A stretch of DNA of 64,000 bases from Prevotella multiformis DSM 16608 (GCF_000191065.1 NZ_GL872282.1:1264198-1328197), one strand, 5' to 3'. Shown: positions 9,587 through 19,729, counted from the first letter of the stretch. Notes: generated by a model not told the origin, from the sequence alone. Numbers and translations are program-made.

Positions 9587-11350
9587 CTATTGCTTCCGGT
9601 AAGTTGCGGGTTTCAGCTTTTTCAGCCGTTTCAGTGCCGTGGGGTTGTCGGGGCAGAGCGTGACAGCTTTCTCGTAGTTGGCTATGGCCGCCTCGGTCAT
9701 GCCCTCGTGTTCGCATTCCTTTCCCATCATGACATATTCCACAGATAGTTTTTTGAGATATGCTTTCTGTTCCTCCATCTGCTCTTTCAAGCGGCCGTTC
9801 TCGTCGCGCAGCCGGTTGATGACATCCAGTTTCCGCCGTATGAGGCGTTTCGCCGCAGGACGTTCTATGTCGTACCGGCTGTGGATGGCGAGGAAGAAAT
9901 TGTGCAGGAAGGCATCGAAGTTCCCCTTGTCGAATGCTTTTGCGGCATCGGAGTATTCCTTGTCCGCCTTGCTCTGCCTGAGCGCTGCCGATATGATGTT
10001 GTGGTCGTTGTAGTGTCTGGCAAACTGTACCACCTCGCTCCTGACGAACACCTCGTTGCGGCGGAGCGGCTCTTTGAGGGTGATGCCTTCCAGACTTGTA
10101 CAGCGTGAGAGGGCGACATAGGCCTGTCCGCCGGCGAAGACACCGCCCGTGAAGTCGATGTTGACATTCCGGAAGGTCAGCCCCTGACTCTTATGCACCG
10201 TGATGGCCCATGCCAGCTTGATGGGGAACTGCACGTAGGTGCCGATCTGCTCCTCCACGATCTTCTGTTCGGTTTCATTGAAATGGTAGCGTACGTTCTC
10301 CCACATCTCCCGCTGTACCTGCAGGTCGTCGCCGTCTTCTGTGTGTATGTAGAGCAGGCCGGCCTCTTCGTCAATGCCGATGACGAGTCCCAGCGTGCCG
10401 TTTACCCACTGCTTCTCCGCATCGTTCTTGATGAACATGACGTGTGCGCCTGCCTTGAGGTTGAGCTCGACGGGCGTGGGAAGACTGCTCTCCGGAAATT
10501 CTCCTTTGACTTCACCGAGGAACGTCACGGGGTCACCTTTGAGGCTTTCCAGTCCCTGGTTGTTGATCCAGTCTACCGTGTCCCGCCGGGTAGACAGGGT
10601 GATGGTGAAGGTTTCTTCTGCCTTTTCTATCTGTGTCCCGACACGGGTGTTGATGTATCTGATTTCTTTCTCGGAGACCTGGTTGGTACGGATATGGTCG
10701 AGGATGGAAATGAAGGAGGGGTCGCTCTGCCGGTAGACTTTATTCAGTTCGATACTTACCAGCGGGTAGTCCTGGAAGACTTTTGCATCGAAGAAGTAGC
10801 TGCTGGCATAATAAGGCTGCAGGAGCTGGCGGTCTTCCTCCTTGAGGACAGGTTCCAGCTGGTAGATGTCGCCCACCAGCAGAAGCTGTTTTCCACCGAA
10901 CGGTTCACGCATGTTGCGGTTGTAAACACGGAGTACTTTGTCGATGAAGTCGATGATGTCGGATCTGACCATGCTGATTTCGTCGATGATAATCAGTTCC
11001 ACTTCGCGCAACAGCTTGCATTTGTCACTGTTGTATTTCAGCGTGCTGCGGAGGTTGCGTCTCGTGTATCGTTTGTCGGTGGGGACAAGCGGGTAGAACG
11101 GGAGTTTGAAGAAGCTGTGCAGTGTGCTGCCGCCGGCATTGATGGCGGCAATGCCGGTCGGTGCGAGGATAACGTGTTTTTTCTTTGTGGTCGCAGCTAT
11201 ATACCGTAGAAACGTAGACTTCCCTGTTCCAGCCTTGCCGGTCAGGAACAGGGAATTGTTTGTGAACTGGATGATCTGGAGCGCCTTCTGTAACTCCGGG
11301 TTATCCAGGTCTATCGCCTTTGCATCTATGGCTTGGTTCTTCTGCGACAT
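9587..11350 (-). CDS. Pif1/RecD-like superfamily 1 DNA helicase with C-terminal TPR
   Basis: A 587-residue SF1 helicase. The Walker A motif GKAGTGKST is at ~38-46, APTGIAA is motif Ia, IIIDEISMV near 117 is Walker B, and the C-terminal motif AITVHKSQGLTF followed by YVALSRC is typical of Pif1/RecD2-type 5'-3' helicases. The last ~110 residues hold a coiled-coil stretch and a TPR-like pair (AIANYEKAVTLCPDNPTAL), an extension not present in the minimal enzyme. It likely unwinds DNA, perhaps at forks or structured DNA. It starts 15 bp after the PBP gene stop. Confidence 0.88.
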   Translation of the reverse strand: MSQKNQAIDAKAIDLDNPELQKALQIIQFTNNSLFLTGKAGTGKSTFLRYIAATTKKKHVILAPTGIAAINAGGSTLHSFFKLPFYPLVPTDKRYTRRNLRSTLKYNSDKCKLLREVELIIIDEISMVRSDIIDFIDKVLRVYNRNMREPFGGKQLLLVGDIYQLEPVLKEEDRQLLQPYYASSYFFDAKVFQDYPLVSIELNKVYRQSDPSFISILDHIRTNQVSEKEIRYINTRVGTQIEKAEETFTITLSTRRDTVDWINNQGLESLKGDPVTFLGEVKGEFPESSLPTPVELNLKAGAHVMFIKNDAEKQWVNGTLGLVIGIDEEAGLLYIHTEDGDDLQVQREMWENVRYHFNETEQKIVEEQIGTYVQFPIKLAWAITVHKSQGLTFRNVNIDFTGGVFAGGQAYVALSRCTSLEGITLKEPLRRNEVFVRSEVVQFARHYNDHNIISAALRQSKADKEYSDAAKAFDKGNFDAFLHNFFLAIHSRYDIERPAAKRLIRRKLDVINRLRDENGRLKEQMEEQKAYLKKLSVEYVMMGKECEHEGMTEAAIANYEKAVTLCPDNPTALKRLKKLKPATYRKQ

Positions 11351-11365
11351 TGTACTTTGACGGGG

Positions 11366-13891
11366 TTATATCTCCATGTCTTCGCTGTGTGGCCGCTTTG
11401 CCTTTTTGATGATCTGTTGTGTCTCGTTGCCGTTGTTGCCGTGCCGTTCGGGTGCAGGTTGCGGGGCGGTCTCCAGTTCGAAGCCTCCTTCCTCGTTTCC
11501 TTCAGCCCCCTCTTCGGGGACTTCTTCCCCTTGTCCCTGATGATGGTGGCGGGCCGACGATGCGCCGCGCAGCGAATCGGGCAGCTGACGGCGGACAACC
11601 ACCGGCTGGCAATTGTACATGGTCGGGTCTATGTCCTCGTCGGGATCCAACTGCCATTTGGCATGATACTTCTGGAAAGCCTTGTCGCGCATGAGGCTGT
11701 AGATGAACTCTCCACAGACAGGCAGTGCGGTCTTCGACCCCTGTCCTAATGCTCCTGTACGGAAGTGGATGGAACGGTACTCGCCACCGACCCATGCACC
11801 GACGACAAGGTTGGGGCTTACGGCCATGAACCAGGCGTCAGAATGGTTGTTGGACGTACCGGTCTTGCCTCCCCAGTCGGTGTCGTTGAAGATGAAGTGG
11901 CGCAGAGCCTGACTGGTTCCGCCGGCTTCATTCACACCGCCCTTCAGCATCTCCTGCATGAGGAAAGCCGTACGGTAAGGAAGGGCTTTCTCATGGTCTT
12001 TCGGTGCGACATAGACCTCATTTCCGTCTTTGTCGAGGATGCGTGTGACGACGACCGGGACATGATGTTCTCCGTCATTGGCCACGGTACCGTAGGCATT
12101 GACCATCTCCAGCAGGTTCACGTCACTGGATCCGAGAGCCAGTGAGGGCTCGTCGTCCAGCGGACTCTTGATGCCCATGTCCTGAGCAGTACGGATAATG
12201 TTCTTGATGCCCATCTCCTGACCGAGCCGTACTGCCACGGAGTTGATGCTGCGCCCGAAGGCACTCTTCAGCGTGAGGGAGTCGTTGGAGAATCGTCCGT
12301 TGGCATTGTGTGGTGTCCAGGTCTTCATCTGTCCTGTCTTCTTGTCGAGTACCTGCATGCTGATGTACTCATCACGGCGTTTGTCACAAGGTGTAAGTCC
12401 CTGGTTGAAGGCCTCTGAGTAGACGAAAAGCTTGAAGGTAGAACCCGGTTGTCGCTCGGCCACGACCTTGTCATACTTCCACGTCTTGAAGTCGATGTCA
12501 CCCACCCAGGCCCGCACGGCACCTGACTGTGGCTCCATAGCCACCATCGCACAGTGCATGAACTTCACCATGTAACGGATGGAGTCCATGGAAGACATCT
12601 CCTTTTCAATCTGTCCTTTCGCATAGTCGAAGAGCCTTACCTTGTGGGGCTTGTTGAGATAATAAAGCACGCTGTCAGGCTGGCTGGGGTATTTCTGCAC
12701 CAGTTTCTTATAGAACGGCTGGCGTTCCGCGATCCCTTCGATGAAGCCCGGTATCTCATCTCCCTTTGCATCTCGCCATGGCTGCATGCCGCGCCAGTGG
12801 TTGTCGAATTGCTGCTGTACCTTCTCCATCTGCTTTGAGACAGCCTGCTCGGCATACTTCTGCATACGTGTGTCGATGGTGGTGTAAATTCTCAGTCCGC
12901 TGCTGTAAAGGTCGTAGCCGTTGTCCTTCATCCAGTTCTTGAGATAGTCGGCGACATACTCGCGGAAGTACTGTGCCTGTCCCTCATAGTTCTCTTCGAC
13001 ATGTATATCCAGCTTCAGCGGCTGCCGGGAGTATTCGTCATACTCGGTCCGGGGAAGTGCATTATGCGTCACCATATTGTATAATACGGTGTTGCGGCGG
13101 CGTATGGAGTTCTTGGCATGGGTAATCGGATTGTAGTAGGTAGTCGCTTTCAGCATGCCCACGAGTGTCGCGGCCTGGTCGACCGACATCTTTGCAGGAG
13201 TGGTGTTGAAGTAGGTCTTGGCTGCGGTCTTCACTCCGTAGGAGTTGTTTCCGAAGTCGACGGTGTTGGCATACATCGTCAGAATCTCCTTCTTGGAGTA
13301 GATCATCTCCAGCTTTACGGCAATGATCCATTCCTTGCTTTTCATGATGAGCATGCGGAGACCCGGCACATGTCCGAGCAGTCCGGCAGAATACTGCGTA
13401 CGGACACGGAACATATTCTTGGCCAGCTGCTGCGTGATGGTCGACGCACCACGTCCGTCGCCGCGGGTCACTGCATCCTTGATTGCTCCTCCGATGCCCA
13501 TGAAGTCGATGCCGTGATGACTGTAGAAGCGTTCATCCTCTGTACTGATGAGCGCCTTCCAGAAGGCCGGAGTCACTTCTTCATACTTTACCGGTGTACG
13601 GTTCTCCTTGTAGAATCTGCCGATAAGTACCGAATCGGCACTGTATATTTCAGATGCTGCGTAGGTCGGCGGCGTCTTTATTTCCACGAAGCCCGGTGAC
13701 TTCCCGAAGAGCCACAGGAAGTTGATGTCCACCATTCCCAGGTAGAGGAAGATAGCGACAAAGAACGAGACGATGCCTATTGCGCCTTTTGTATACCAGG
13801 CACGCCCTTTATAAAGTCTGGCATACCACGGGAAGAAGTGAATGACACCACGGATAATGCTCCTGATGAACTTTGAGAATTTCTTTACCAT
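11366..13891 (-). CDS. Class A penicillin-binding protein (glycosyltransferase plus transpeptidase)
   Basis: An 841-residue bifunctional peptidoglycan synthase. One membrane helix lies near residues 38-58. The GT51 domain shows EDERFYSHHGID with the catalytic Glu and RGASTITQQLAKN. The transpeptidase domain has GSTFK (SxxK, Ser nucleophile), SIN (SxN) and GGKTGTS. All key motifs are intact. The tail after ~775 is charged, low complexity and ends with KRPHSEDMEI. It polymerises and cross-links lipid II on the outer face of the inner membrane. A second class A PBP is encoded at 26.6-28.9 kb, so the two may divide the work. Confidence 0.95.
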   Translation of the reverse strand: MVKKFSKFIRSIIRGVIHFFPWYARLYKGRAWYTKGAIGIVSFFVAIFLYLGMVDINFLWLFGKSPGFVEIKTPPTYAASEIYSADSVLIGRFYKENRTPVKYEEVTPAFWKALISTEDERFYSHHGIDFMGIGGAIKDAVTRGDGRGASTITQQLAKNMFRVRTQYSAGLLGHVPGLRMLIMKSKEWIIAVKLEMIYSKKEILTMYANTVDFGNNSYGVKTAAKTYFNTTPAKMSVDQAATLVGMLKATTYYNPITHAKNSIRRRNTVLYNMVTHNALPRTEYDEYSRQPLKLDIHVEENYEGQAQYFREYVADYLKNWMKDNGYDLYSSGLRIYTTIDTRMQKYAEQAVSKQMEKVQQQFDNHWRGMQPWRDAKGDEIPGFIEGIAERQPFYKKLVQKYPSQPDSVLYYLNKPHKVRLFDYAKGQIEKEMSSMDSIRYMVKFMHCAMVAMEPQSGAVRAWVGDIDFKTWKYDKVVAERQPGSTFKLFVYSEAFNQGLTPCDKRRDEYISMQVLDKKTGQMKTWTPHNANGRFSNDSLTLKSAFGRSINSVAVRLGQEMGIKNIIRTAQDMGIKSPLDDEPSLALGSSDVNLLEMVNAYGTVANDGEHHVPVVVTRILDKDGNEVYVAPKDHEKALPYRTAFLMQEMLKGGVNEAGGTSQALRHFIFNDTDWGGKTGTSNNHSDAWFMAVSPNLVVGAWVGGEYRSIHFRTGALGQGSKTALPVCGEFIYSLMRDKAFQKYHAKWQLDPDEDIDPTMYNCQPVVVRRQLPDSLRGASSARHHHQGQGEEVPEEGAEGNEEGGFELETAPQPAPERHGNNGNETQQIIKKAKRPHSEDMEI

Positions 13892-13971
13892 TGATTGACA
13901 ATCTTCGCGTTGATAATTTCCTTGTCAGCTTTATAAGGAAGCAGTGCGGCAAGGAAGTCTACTATCTGCCT

Positions 13972-14003
13972 GCAAAAGTAGTTATTTACTTGTATCTGAT
14001 AAA
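13972..14003 (-). promoter_or_regulatory. Probable promoter of the class A PBP gene
   Basis: On the minus strand the -7 box reads TACTTTTG (13979-13972). A TTTA, close to the -33 TTTG, sits 20 bp upstream at 14003-14000, inside the end of miaA. It would give a leader of about 75 nt. Confidence 0.55.
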
Positions 14004-14893
14004 GCAGTGTGGATATATTTTAAGATTTCTTCAACGTTGTCGGGTTCGAACCACCGGAGACCCGCATCCTTTTTATACCATGTAAGCTGTTTGCGGGCAT
14101 ACCGGCGTGTATTGCTCTGTATTTTGAAGATGGCTTCATCGAGCGTTGTCAGCCCGTCGAGGTACTCGAACAGTTCCTTATATCCCACGGTGTTGAGCGA
14201 ATTGAGTGCCCGCTTTGGATAGACGCGCAGCGCTTCCTCGATCATTCCTCCGTCGATCATCTGTATGACACGGCGGTTGATGCGGTCGTACAGTTCTTCC
14301 CGGTTGCGGCTCAGTCCTATCTTGAGGATGTTGAATGGGCGTTCTTTGCTGGTGTCAGAACGAAAGGAGGTGTAGGTCTTTCCTGTCTGTATGCAGATTT
14401 CAAGGGCATGGATGACACGGCGTGGATTGTTCCGGTCGACGGTCTCCCAGTGTTCGGGATCCAGTTCTTTCAACAGTCCGCACATCTTCGCAAGTCCTTC
14501 CGTCTCCAGCCTCCTTTTCATTTCCATGCGTGTCTCCGGCAGAATGGTCGGTATGTCGTCGATGCCTTTGCAGACTGCGTCGATATACATCATCGACCCG
14601 CCGGACAGGAGTGCAACAGAGGAGGGCATGCTGCGGACCAGCTTCAGCACCTCCTGTTCGTACAGGCTTGCCGAGTAATAATCCTCCAGATGTCGGCTTC
14701 CCACGAAGTAGTGCCGCACTCTCCGTTGCTGTTCGGCGGTCGGAGCGGCTGTGCCGATCGGTATCTCGGAGAATATCTGACGTGAATCGGCATTGATGAC
14801 CGGTACATTGAAGTGTTCGGCGATACGCAGTGTCGCTTCGGTCTTGCCTACTCCTGTAGGGCCTGTGATGACGATGAGTGTTTTGTCTTTCAA
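13982..14893 (-). CDS. miaA: tRNA dimethylallyltransferase
   Basis: A 303-residue MiaA that adds a dimethylallyl group to A37 of tRNAs reading UNN codons. The P-loop GPTGVGKT is at 11-18, the substrate-binding [16 protein letters not shown] follows near 34-49, and the C-terminal half has [15 protein letters not shown]. Length is normal for the family. It ends 90 bp before the PBP start. A small tandem repeat separates it from lpxA, and the same-strand order suggests it may be transcribed with the lipid A genes. Confidence 0.96.
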   Translation of the reverse strand: MKDKTLIVITGPTGVGKTEATLRIAEHFNVPVINADSRQIFSEIPIGTAAPTAEQQRRVRHYFVGSRHLEDYYSASLYEQEVLKLVRSMPSSVALLSGGSMMYIDAVCKGIDDIPTILPETRMEMKRRLETEGLAKMCGLLKELDPEHWETVDRNNPRRVIHALEICIQTGKTYTSFRSDTSKERPFNILKIGLSRNREELYDRINRRVIQMIDGGMIEEALRVYPKRALNSLNTVGYKELFEYLDGLTTLDEAIFKIQSNTRRYARKQLTWYKKDAGLRWFEPDNVEEILKYIHTALSDTSK

Positions 14894-14928
14894 GATGATG
14901 AGCCTCCTCGGAATCCATCAGAGGGTGC

Positions 14929-14995
14929 GTAGGCGGTGATAAGTTGGGGTAGGCGGTGATAAGCGGGATAGGCGGGGGTAGGCGGTGATAGGGGG
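14929..14995. repeat. Short tandem repeat between lpxA and miaA
   Basis: GTAGGCGGTGATAAG occurs at 14929 and again at 14949 (20-bp step). A third, slightly diverged GTAGGCGGTGATA sits at 14979, after a shortened unit (TAGGCGGGG, about 14970). It fills most of the 108-bp gap between lpxA and miaA. It looks like a minisatellite; no function is evident. Confidence 0.8.
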
Positions 14996-15001
14996 AACCC
15001 C

Positions 15002-15772
15002 TTACTTGATGATTCCCCGCTGTGAAGTCTCTGCAAAATCGATGATGTGCTGGATTTCCGGTGTGACCTGCAGCTCATTCTTGATCTTCGCAATGTTCTC
15101 CGCACGTGTGCCGGTCCCGTAGAGGATGCGGTAGGTGTTGTGTATCAGTTCGATCAGTTCATTGGAGAATCCCCGCCGGCGCAGTCCGATGAGGTTGATG
15201 CCCATGTAGCGTGCAGGCTCCTTGCCTACGATGATGTACGGAGGAATGTCCATGGAGAACCGGCTGCCCCCCTGTATCATCACATATCCGCCGATGCGGC
15301 AGAACTGGTGACAGAGGATATTGGCCGAGATGATGGCATTGTCCTCCACGATGACTTCACCGGCGAACTTCGTCGAGTTGCCGATGATTTCGCCCGAACC
15401 GATGATACAGTCGTGCGCAATGTGTACGCACTCCATCAGCAGATTGTTGCTGCCCACCTTGGTCGTACCCTTCGATGCCGTACCGCGCGAGATGGTGACA
15501 TTCTCCCGGATGGAGTTGTTGTCTCCCACCTCACAGATCGTTTCTTCCCCCCGGAATTTCAGATCCTGCGGTTTTGTCGATATGCTCGCTCCGGGGAAAA
15601 TCTCGTTGTTGCTGCCCAGCCGTGCACCGTAGTTGATCGTCACGCTGTTCTGGAACACATTGTTGTCGCCGATGACGGTGTTCCTGTCAATATAGCAGAA
15701 CGGGCCGATGATGTTGTTGTCACCAAGTTTTGCCTCTGGATGAACAAAGGCCAATGGGCTTATCTGGTTCAT
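15002..15772 (-). CDS. lpxA: UDP-N-acetylglucosamine acyltransferase
   Basis: A 256-residue LpxA, the first enzyme of lipid A synthesis, which transfers a 3-hydroxyacyl chain from ACP to UDP-GlcNAc. The left-handed beta-helix hexapeptide repeats run from MNQISPLAFVHPEAKLGDNN to about residue 180, with the catalytic-His segment MECVHIAHDC near 115. The C-terminal helical domain is present. It begins 16 bp after the lpxC-fabZ stop, and the order lpxD, lpxC-fabZ, lpxA on one strand is the usual Bacteroidetes lipid A operon. Confidence 0.97.
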   Translation of the reverse strand: MNQISPLAFVHPEAKLGDNNIIGPFCYIDRNTVIGDNNVFQNSVTINYGARLGSNNEIFPGASISTKPQDLKFRGEETICEVGDNNSIRENVTISRGTASKGTTKVGSNNLLMECVHIAHDCIIGSGEIIGNSTKFAGEVIVEDNAIISANILCHQFCRIGGYVMIQGGSRFSMDIPPYIIVGKEPARYMGINLIGLRRRGFSNELIELIHNTYRILYGTGTRAENIAKIKNELQVTPEIQHIIDFAETSQRGIIK

Positions 15773-15788
15773 TGTTTCCTTTAATTCC

Positions 15789-17177
15789 TTACTTGTTCTT
15801 TACTATCTGTGCGGTGAATGTCGCCTCAGCGACAACATGGTCGCCGACGAACATATATCCTTTCATCGAACTGATTCCGTGGCGGACAGGTCCGAGCAGT
15901 TCGACGCGGAACAGCAGTGTGTCGCCCGGGACAACCTTCTGCCGGAACTTCACGTCGTCGATCTTCAGGAAGTAGGTGGACCACCGTTCCGGCTCTTCCA
16001 CCTGTGAGAGGACGAGAAGTCCGCCGCATTGTGCCATGGCCTCTACCTGCAGTACGCCCGGCATGACCGGCTCCTGCGGGAAGTGCCCCTGGAAGAACGG
16101 CTCGTTGCTCGTCACGTTCTTGATGCCGATGATGCTCGTCGATCCCATGGCGACTACCTTGTCGACCAGCTGCATCGGATAGCGGTGGGGCAGCAGTTCG
16201 CGGATGCGGATGTTGTCCATCAGCGGTTCGTCGTTCGGGTCGTAGATGGGAGCCTGTACCTCATGCTTGCGGATTTCCTTGCGCATCAGGCGGGCGAACT
16301 TGTTGTTCACCGTGTGTCCGGGACGTGTCGCGATGATGCGTCCCTTGATGGGCTTTCCTATGAGTGCCATGTCGCCGATGATGTCAAGCAGTTTGTGCCG
16401 TGTACACTCGTTGTGCCACATCAGCGGCTTGTGCTGTATGTAGCCGATGTTGTTGGCATCCATGTGGGGCACTTTCAGCAGGTCGGCAAGCTGGTCGAGC
16501 TTCTCCTGCGACACCTGCTGCTCATAGATGACGATGGCATTGTCCAGATCGCCGCCTTTGATGAGGTTGGCCTGCAGCAGCGGCATGATGTCGCGTACGA
16601 AGACGAACGTGCGGGCCGGTGCGATCTCGGTCGCATAGTTCTCGATATTGTCCAGTGTGGCGAACTGGCTGCTGATGAACTTCGAGTCGAAGTTGCACAT
16701 GGCCGTAATCGAAAACTGCTCATCCGGGAGGAGGGTGATGACGGAGCCGTTGTCGTCCTTGATCTCGATCTTCTTGCGGATGATGTAGTAGTCCTTCGGG
16801 GCGTTCTGGTCGATGATGCCCACCTCGTTGATTTTCTCTACATACATCATTGCGGAACCGTCGAGAATCGGAAATTCCGGGCCGTTGATCTGAATCAGGC
16901 AGTTGTCGATGCCCATTGCATAGAGGGCTGACATGCCGTGCTCTACGGTGCTGATGCGGACATCCCCCTTTGCCAGAACCGTTCCGCGCTGGGTGTCGAC
17001 CACATTCTCGGCGACGGCATCGACGGTGGGCTGGCCCTCGAGGTCAATCCGTTGAATCTTGTACCCGGTGTTCTCCGGTGCAGGATTGAAGGTCGCCGTG
17101 AGGCTCAATCCTGTGTGAAGTCCTTTCCCGAAGAGGGAGAAGCTCCCTTTCAGTGTTTTCTGCTTGACAGTGTCCAT
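15789..17177 (-). CDS. lpxC: Bifunctional UDP-3-O-acyl-GlcNAc deacetylase / 3-hydroxyacyl-ACP dehydratase
   Basis: A 462-residue natural fusion known in Bacteroidetes. Residues 1-~305 are LpxC, the committed zinc deacetylase of lipid A synthesis, with STVEHGMSAL carrying one zinc His and HKLLDIIGDMALIG carrying another His and the Asp. Residues ~315-462 are FabZ, with the HRYPMQLVDKV start and HFPQEPVMPGVLQVEAMAQ holding the catalytic His. The fusion links use of 3-hydroxyacyl-ACP for lipid A with its dehydration in fatty acid synthesis. A 172-bp GC-rich spacer lies between it and lpxD upstream. Confidence 0.97.
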   Translation of the reverse strand: MDTVKQKTLKGSFSLFGKGLHTGLSLTATFNPAPENTGYKIQRIDLEGQPTVDAVAENVVDTQRGTVLAKGDVRISTVEHGMSALYAMGIDNCLIQINGPEFPILDGSAMMYVEKINEVGIIDQNAPKDYYIIRKKIEIKDDNGSVITLLPDEQFSITAMCNFDSKFISSQFATLDNIENYATEIAPARTFVFVRDIMPLLQANLIKGGDLDNAIVIYEQQVSQEKLDQLADLLKVPHMDANNIGYIQHKPLMWHNECTRHKLLDIIGDMALIGKPIKGRIIATRPGHTVNNKFARLMRKEIRKHEVQAPIYDPNDEPLMDNIRIRELLPHRYPMQLVDKVVAMGSTSIIGIKNVTSNEPFFQGHFPQEPVMPGVLQVEAMAQCGGLLVLSQVEEPERWSTYFLKIDDVKFRQKVVPGDTLLFRVELLGPVRHGISSMKGYMFVGDHVVAEATFTAQIVKNK

Positions 17178-17349
17178 GTATGTATATCTGATATTTCGCT
17201 GTTTCCGTTCCGTCTGGAGGCGGAAAGGCGTCCGGAGCTTTTAGCGGGGAGCCGGGGACGGTACCGGTCTCCGGTGTCCTGCCTGCGGTTTCCGCATGGT
17301 GCGAAGCGCTTTCCGGCCTCGCTGTCTCTTCTCGCCTGCGGACGTTTTG

Positions 17350-18390
17350 TTATCTGTTCTTTTTCAGTTCTTCAATCTCTTTCTGCAGGGCGTTCAGCTG
17401 TCTGTACATCTCCGGCAGCCGCTGGAAGATGGCCTGCGACTTGAAGTAGGGACGCTGTTCCATCGGCGGTGTGCCGATGAGCTGCTGGTTGCTTTTCAGG
17501 CTGCCCGGCACGCCCGACTGTGCGCCGAGGAATACTTTGTCGCCGATGGTGATGTGTCCGGCAATGCCTACCTGCCCGCCGAACATGCACCACTTTCCCA
17601 CTTTCGTAGAGCCGGCGATGCCCACCTGGGCCGACATGACGGTATTCTCGCCGATGTCGTTGTTGTGTGCTATCTGTACGAGATTGTCGAGTTTCACGCC
17701 CTTGCGCACGTAGGTGCTGCCCATGGTGGAGCGGTCCACGCAGGTGTTGGCGCCGATCTCGACGTCGTCCTCGATCGTCACGATGCCGATCTGTGGGATC
17801 TTGTCGTAGCAGCCGGTCTCCGCATTGGGAGCGAAGCCGAAGCCGTCGGCTCCGATGACCGCGCCGGAATGCAGGATGACGTTGTCGCCGATCTTGCAGC
17901 CGTGGTAGATGCTGGCGTTGGGATAGACGATGCAGTTGCTGCCCAGCTGTGCCCCGTCCATGACGGTCGCATGGGGGTATATCTGGCAGCCGTCGCCCAG
18001 CTTCACGCCGTCGCCGATGTAGGCGAAGGCGCCGATGTAGACATCTTTGCCGAGGGTCGCCTTGGGGGAGATGAAAGCGAGGGAGTCGATGCCCTGCCTT
18101 TTCGGTTTCATGCTTTCGTAGAGCTGCAGCAGCTTTGCCACGCAGTCGCGTGCGTTCTTCACCCGGATCAGCGTGGGCTGCACGTCTTTTTCCAGCTCTA
18201 TGCCCTCGTCGACCAGGACGACGGACGATTCCGTATCATATAGATAATGTGTGTATTTGGGATTGGCAAGGAAGGAAATCGCCCCTTTCCTGCCTTCTTC
18301 AATCTTGGCGAAAGTGTTGACGGTGATGTTCTCGTCACCTTCCACACGGCCTTGTATGAATTGCGCGATCTGTTTCGCAGAGAATTCCAT
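17350..18390 (-). CDS. lpxD: UDP-3-O-(3-hydroxyacyl)glucosamine N-acyltransferase
   Basis: A 346-residue LpxD, the third step of lipid A synthesis. An N-terminal uridine-binding domain ([16 protein letters not shown]) precedes hexapeptide repeats from about residue 100 to 300. Catalytic His candidates lie in [20 protein letters not shown] and [12 protein letters not shown]. The C-terminal helix ([16 protein letters not shown]) matches the family. It is the first gene after the -7 element at 18422-18429 and probably heads the lpx operon. Confidence 0.97.
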   Translation of the reverse strand: MEFSAKQIAQFIQGRVEGDENITVNTFAKIEEGRKGAISFLANPKYTHYLYDTESSVVLVDEGIELEKDVQPTLIRVKNARDCVAKLLQLYESMKPKRQGIDSLAFISPKATLGKDVYIGAFAYIGDGVKLGDGCQIYPHATVMDGAQLGSNCIVYPNASIYHGCKIGDNVILHSGAVIGADGFGFAPNAETGCYDKIPQIGIVTIEDDVEIGANTCVDRSTMGSTYVRKGVKLDNLVQIAHNNDIGENTVMSAQVGIAGSTKVGKWCMFGGQVGIAGHITIGDKVFLGAQSGVPGSLKSNQQLIGTPPMEQRPYFKSQAIFQRLPEMYRQLNALQKEIEELKKNR

Positions 18391-18421
18391 TTAAATTACC
18401 GTTTATGGGTTTTCAATTGTG

Positions 18422-18429
18422 CAAAGATA
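18422..18429 (-). promoter_or_regulatory. -7 promoter element for the lpx operon
   Basis: TATCTTTG on the minus strand, about 32 bp upstream of the lpxD start. No TTTG is seen at the expected -33 spacing, so this is a partial match. Confidence 0.5.
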
Positions 18430-18440
18430 GGTAAATTTTA

Positions 18441-19661
18441 TCAGAATCGTTGATAACAGAGGTAATATTTACATATTTTTTTAGACAGCAGCTCGATGTT
18501 GAGAATCTCAGAGGCTTCGGTGATGTCCCGTAAAGTGCCGTCTTTGTAAAGTATGCTGATGTGGTCGTCGAAAGGATTGTACATGTCTTTCTGCACCCTG
18601 TCGACCCCCACCAGATAACTGCTGTCGGCAAGGCTCACCCCGTACCGGGCGGCTATCTGTTCCTTCAGCCGGGTCATCTCTCCGGCGGTCGGTTCTTCCT
18701 CCCGTACCTCCACCTTGAAGAGTCTCCGGTTGACGATGTTTGACGACAGGCGTGCGAGAATCCGGTCGTCGTGTTGCTGCCACACCTTCAACGCACTCCA
18801 TATATCGTTGTCGTCCAGAGCGATATAGTTGTCCAAGGCCTCGGCGTGGGTGTGGAACGAGCGGGCCGTGATGTCGTCGTACAGAAAATAACGCAGGGCA
18901 GGTGAAGCGAACAGCTCCGTTCCCGTCCTTGCCAGCTGCTTGGCACGGCGCAGGGCGTTGATGAGGATATGCTCGCAGCCCACGGTGGTCTTGTGCAGGT
19001 ACACCTGCCAGTACATCAGCCGGCGGGAGGTGAGGAAATTCTCGATGGAGTAGATGCCGTTCGACTCCACCACCAGGGCATCGTCCACCACGTTGAGCAT
19101 CTTGATGATGCGTGCCGACCCGATGTTTCCCTCTGTCACTCCTGTGAAGAAACTGTCACGGCGCAGGTAGTCCAGCCGCTCCATGTCGAGCTGGCTGGAA
19201 ATCAGCTGGTGGAGGAACGACTTGGGGTATTCGTTCTTGAAGATGCTGATGGCGAGATTCAGCGCACCGTGCATTTCACGGTTGATGCGGTCCATCATCA
19301 TCAGCGAGATCTCCTCGTGGGTGATGCCGCTGATGAGGGTGTTCTCCAGTACGTGCGAGAAAGGGGCGTGTCCGATGTCGTGCATGAGGATGGCCGCCTG
19401 CACCGCCTCCGCCTCGCTGTCGAAGACGAACACGCCTTTCTGCCGCAGGGAAATGAGCGCCTCGCTCATGAGATGGAATGCTCCTAACGAATGCTGGAAG
19501 CGCGTGTGCTGTGCGCCGGGATAGACCTCCTGCGTGAGTCCCAGCTGCTTGATGCGTGCCAGCCGCTGGAGAAGCGGATGGCGGACGATGTCGAGCAGCA
19601 GGCCTCGCGGTACCTTGATGAATCCGAACACCGGGTCGTTGATGATCTTCGAGTCTGTCAT
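18441..19661 (-). CDS. HD-domain phosphohydrolase (dGTPase-like, COG1078 type)
   Basis: A 406-residue metal-dependent phosphohydrolase. The first metal ligand is in TRFQHSLGAFHLM, the HD pair in ILMHDIGHAPFSHVLE, and a later Asp in QLDMERLDYLRRDS. The family includes dNTP triphosphohydrolases and less characterised enzymes, so the substrate is open. The frame continues 50 codons upstream, but the ATG at 19661 is chosen because a complete promoter lies at 19698-19729 and would be inside the longer reading. It stops 50 bp before lpxD. Confidence 0.9.
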   Translation of the reverse strand: MTDSKIINDPVFGFIKVPRGLLLDIVRHPLLQRLARIKQLGLTQEVYPGAQHTRFQHSLGAFHLMSEALISLRQKGVFVFDSEAEAVQAAILMHDIGHAPFSHVLENTLISGITHEEISLMMMDRINREMHGALNLAISIFKNEYPKSFLHQLISSQLDMERLDYLRRDSFFTGVTEGNIGSARIIKMLNVVDDALVVESNGIYSIENFLTSRRLMYWQVYLHKTTVGCEHILINALRRAKQLARTGTELFASPALRYFLYDDITARSFHTHAEALDNYIALDDNDIWSALKVWQQHDDRILARLSSNIVNRRLFKVEVREEEPTAGEMTRLKEQIAARYGVSLADSSYLVGVDRVQKDMYNPFDDHISILYKDGTLRDITEASEILNIELLSKKICKYYLCYQRF

Positions 19662-19697
19662 CGTGCCTGTTTTGATTTTTCTGTCGTCGTTTGCCTG

Positions 19698-19729
19698 CAA
19701 AGATACCACATAATGCTGTAATGCGCAAA
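19698..19729 (-). promoter_or_regulatory. Promoter of the HD phosphohydrolase gene
   Basis: Minus strand: TTTG (19729-19726), a 20-bp spacer, then TATCTTTG (19705-19698). This matches the Bacteroidetes consensus TTTG-N19-21-TAnnTTTG. It decides the start of the gene at 19661. Confidence 0.8.

Noticed and set aside
15789-17177. LpxC-FabZ fusion as a novelty
   Set aside because: This fusion is well known in Bacteroidetes.
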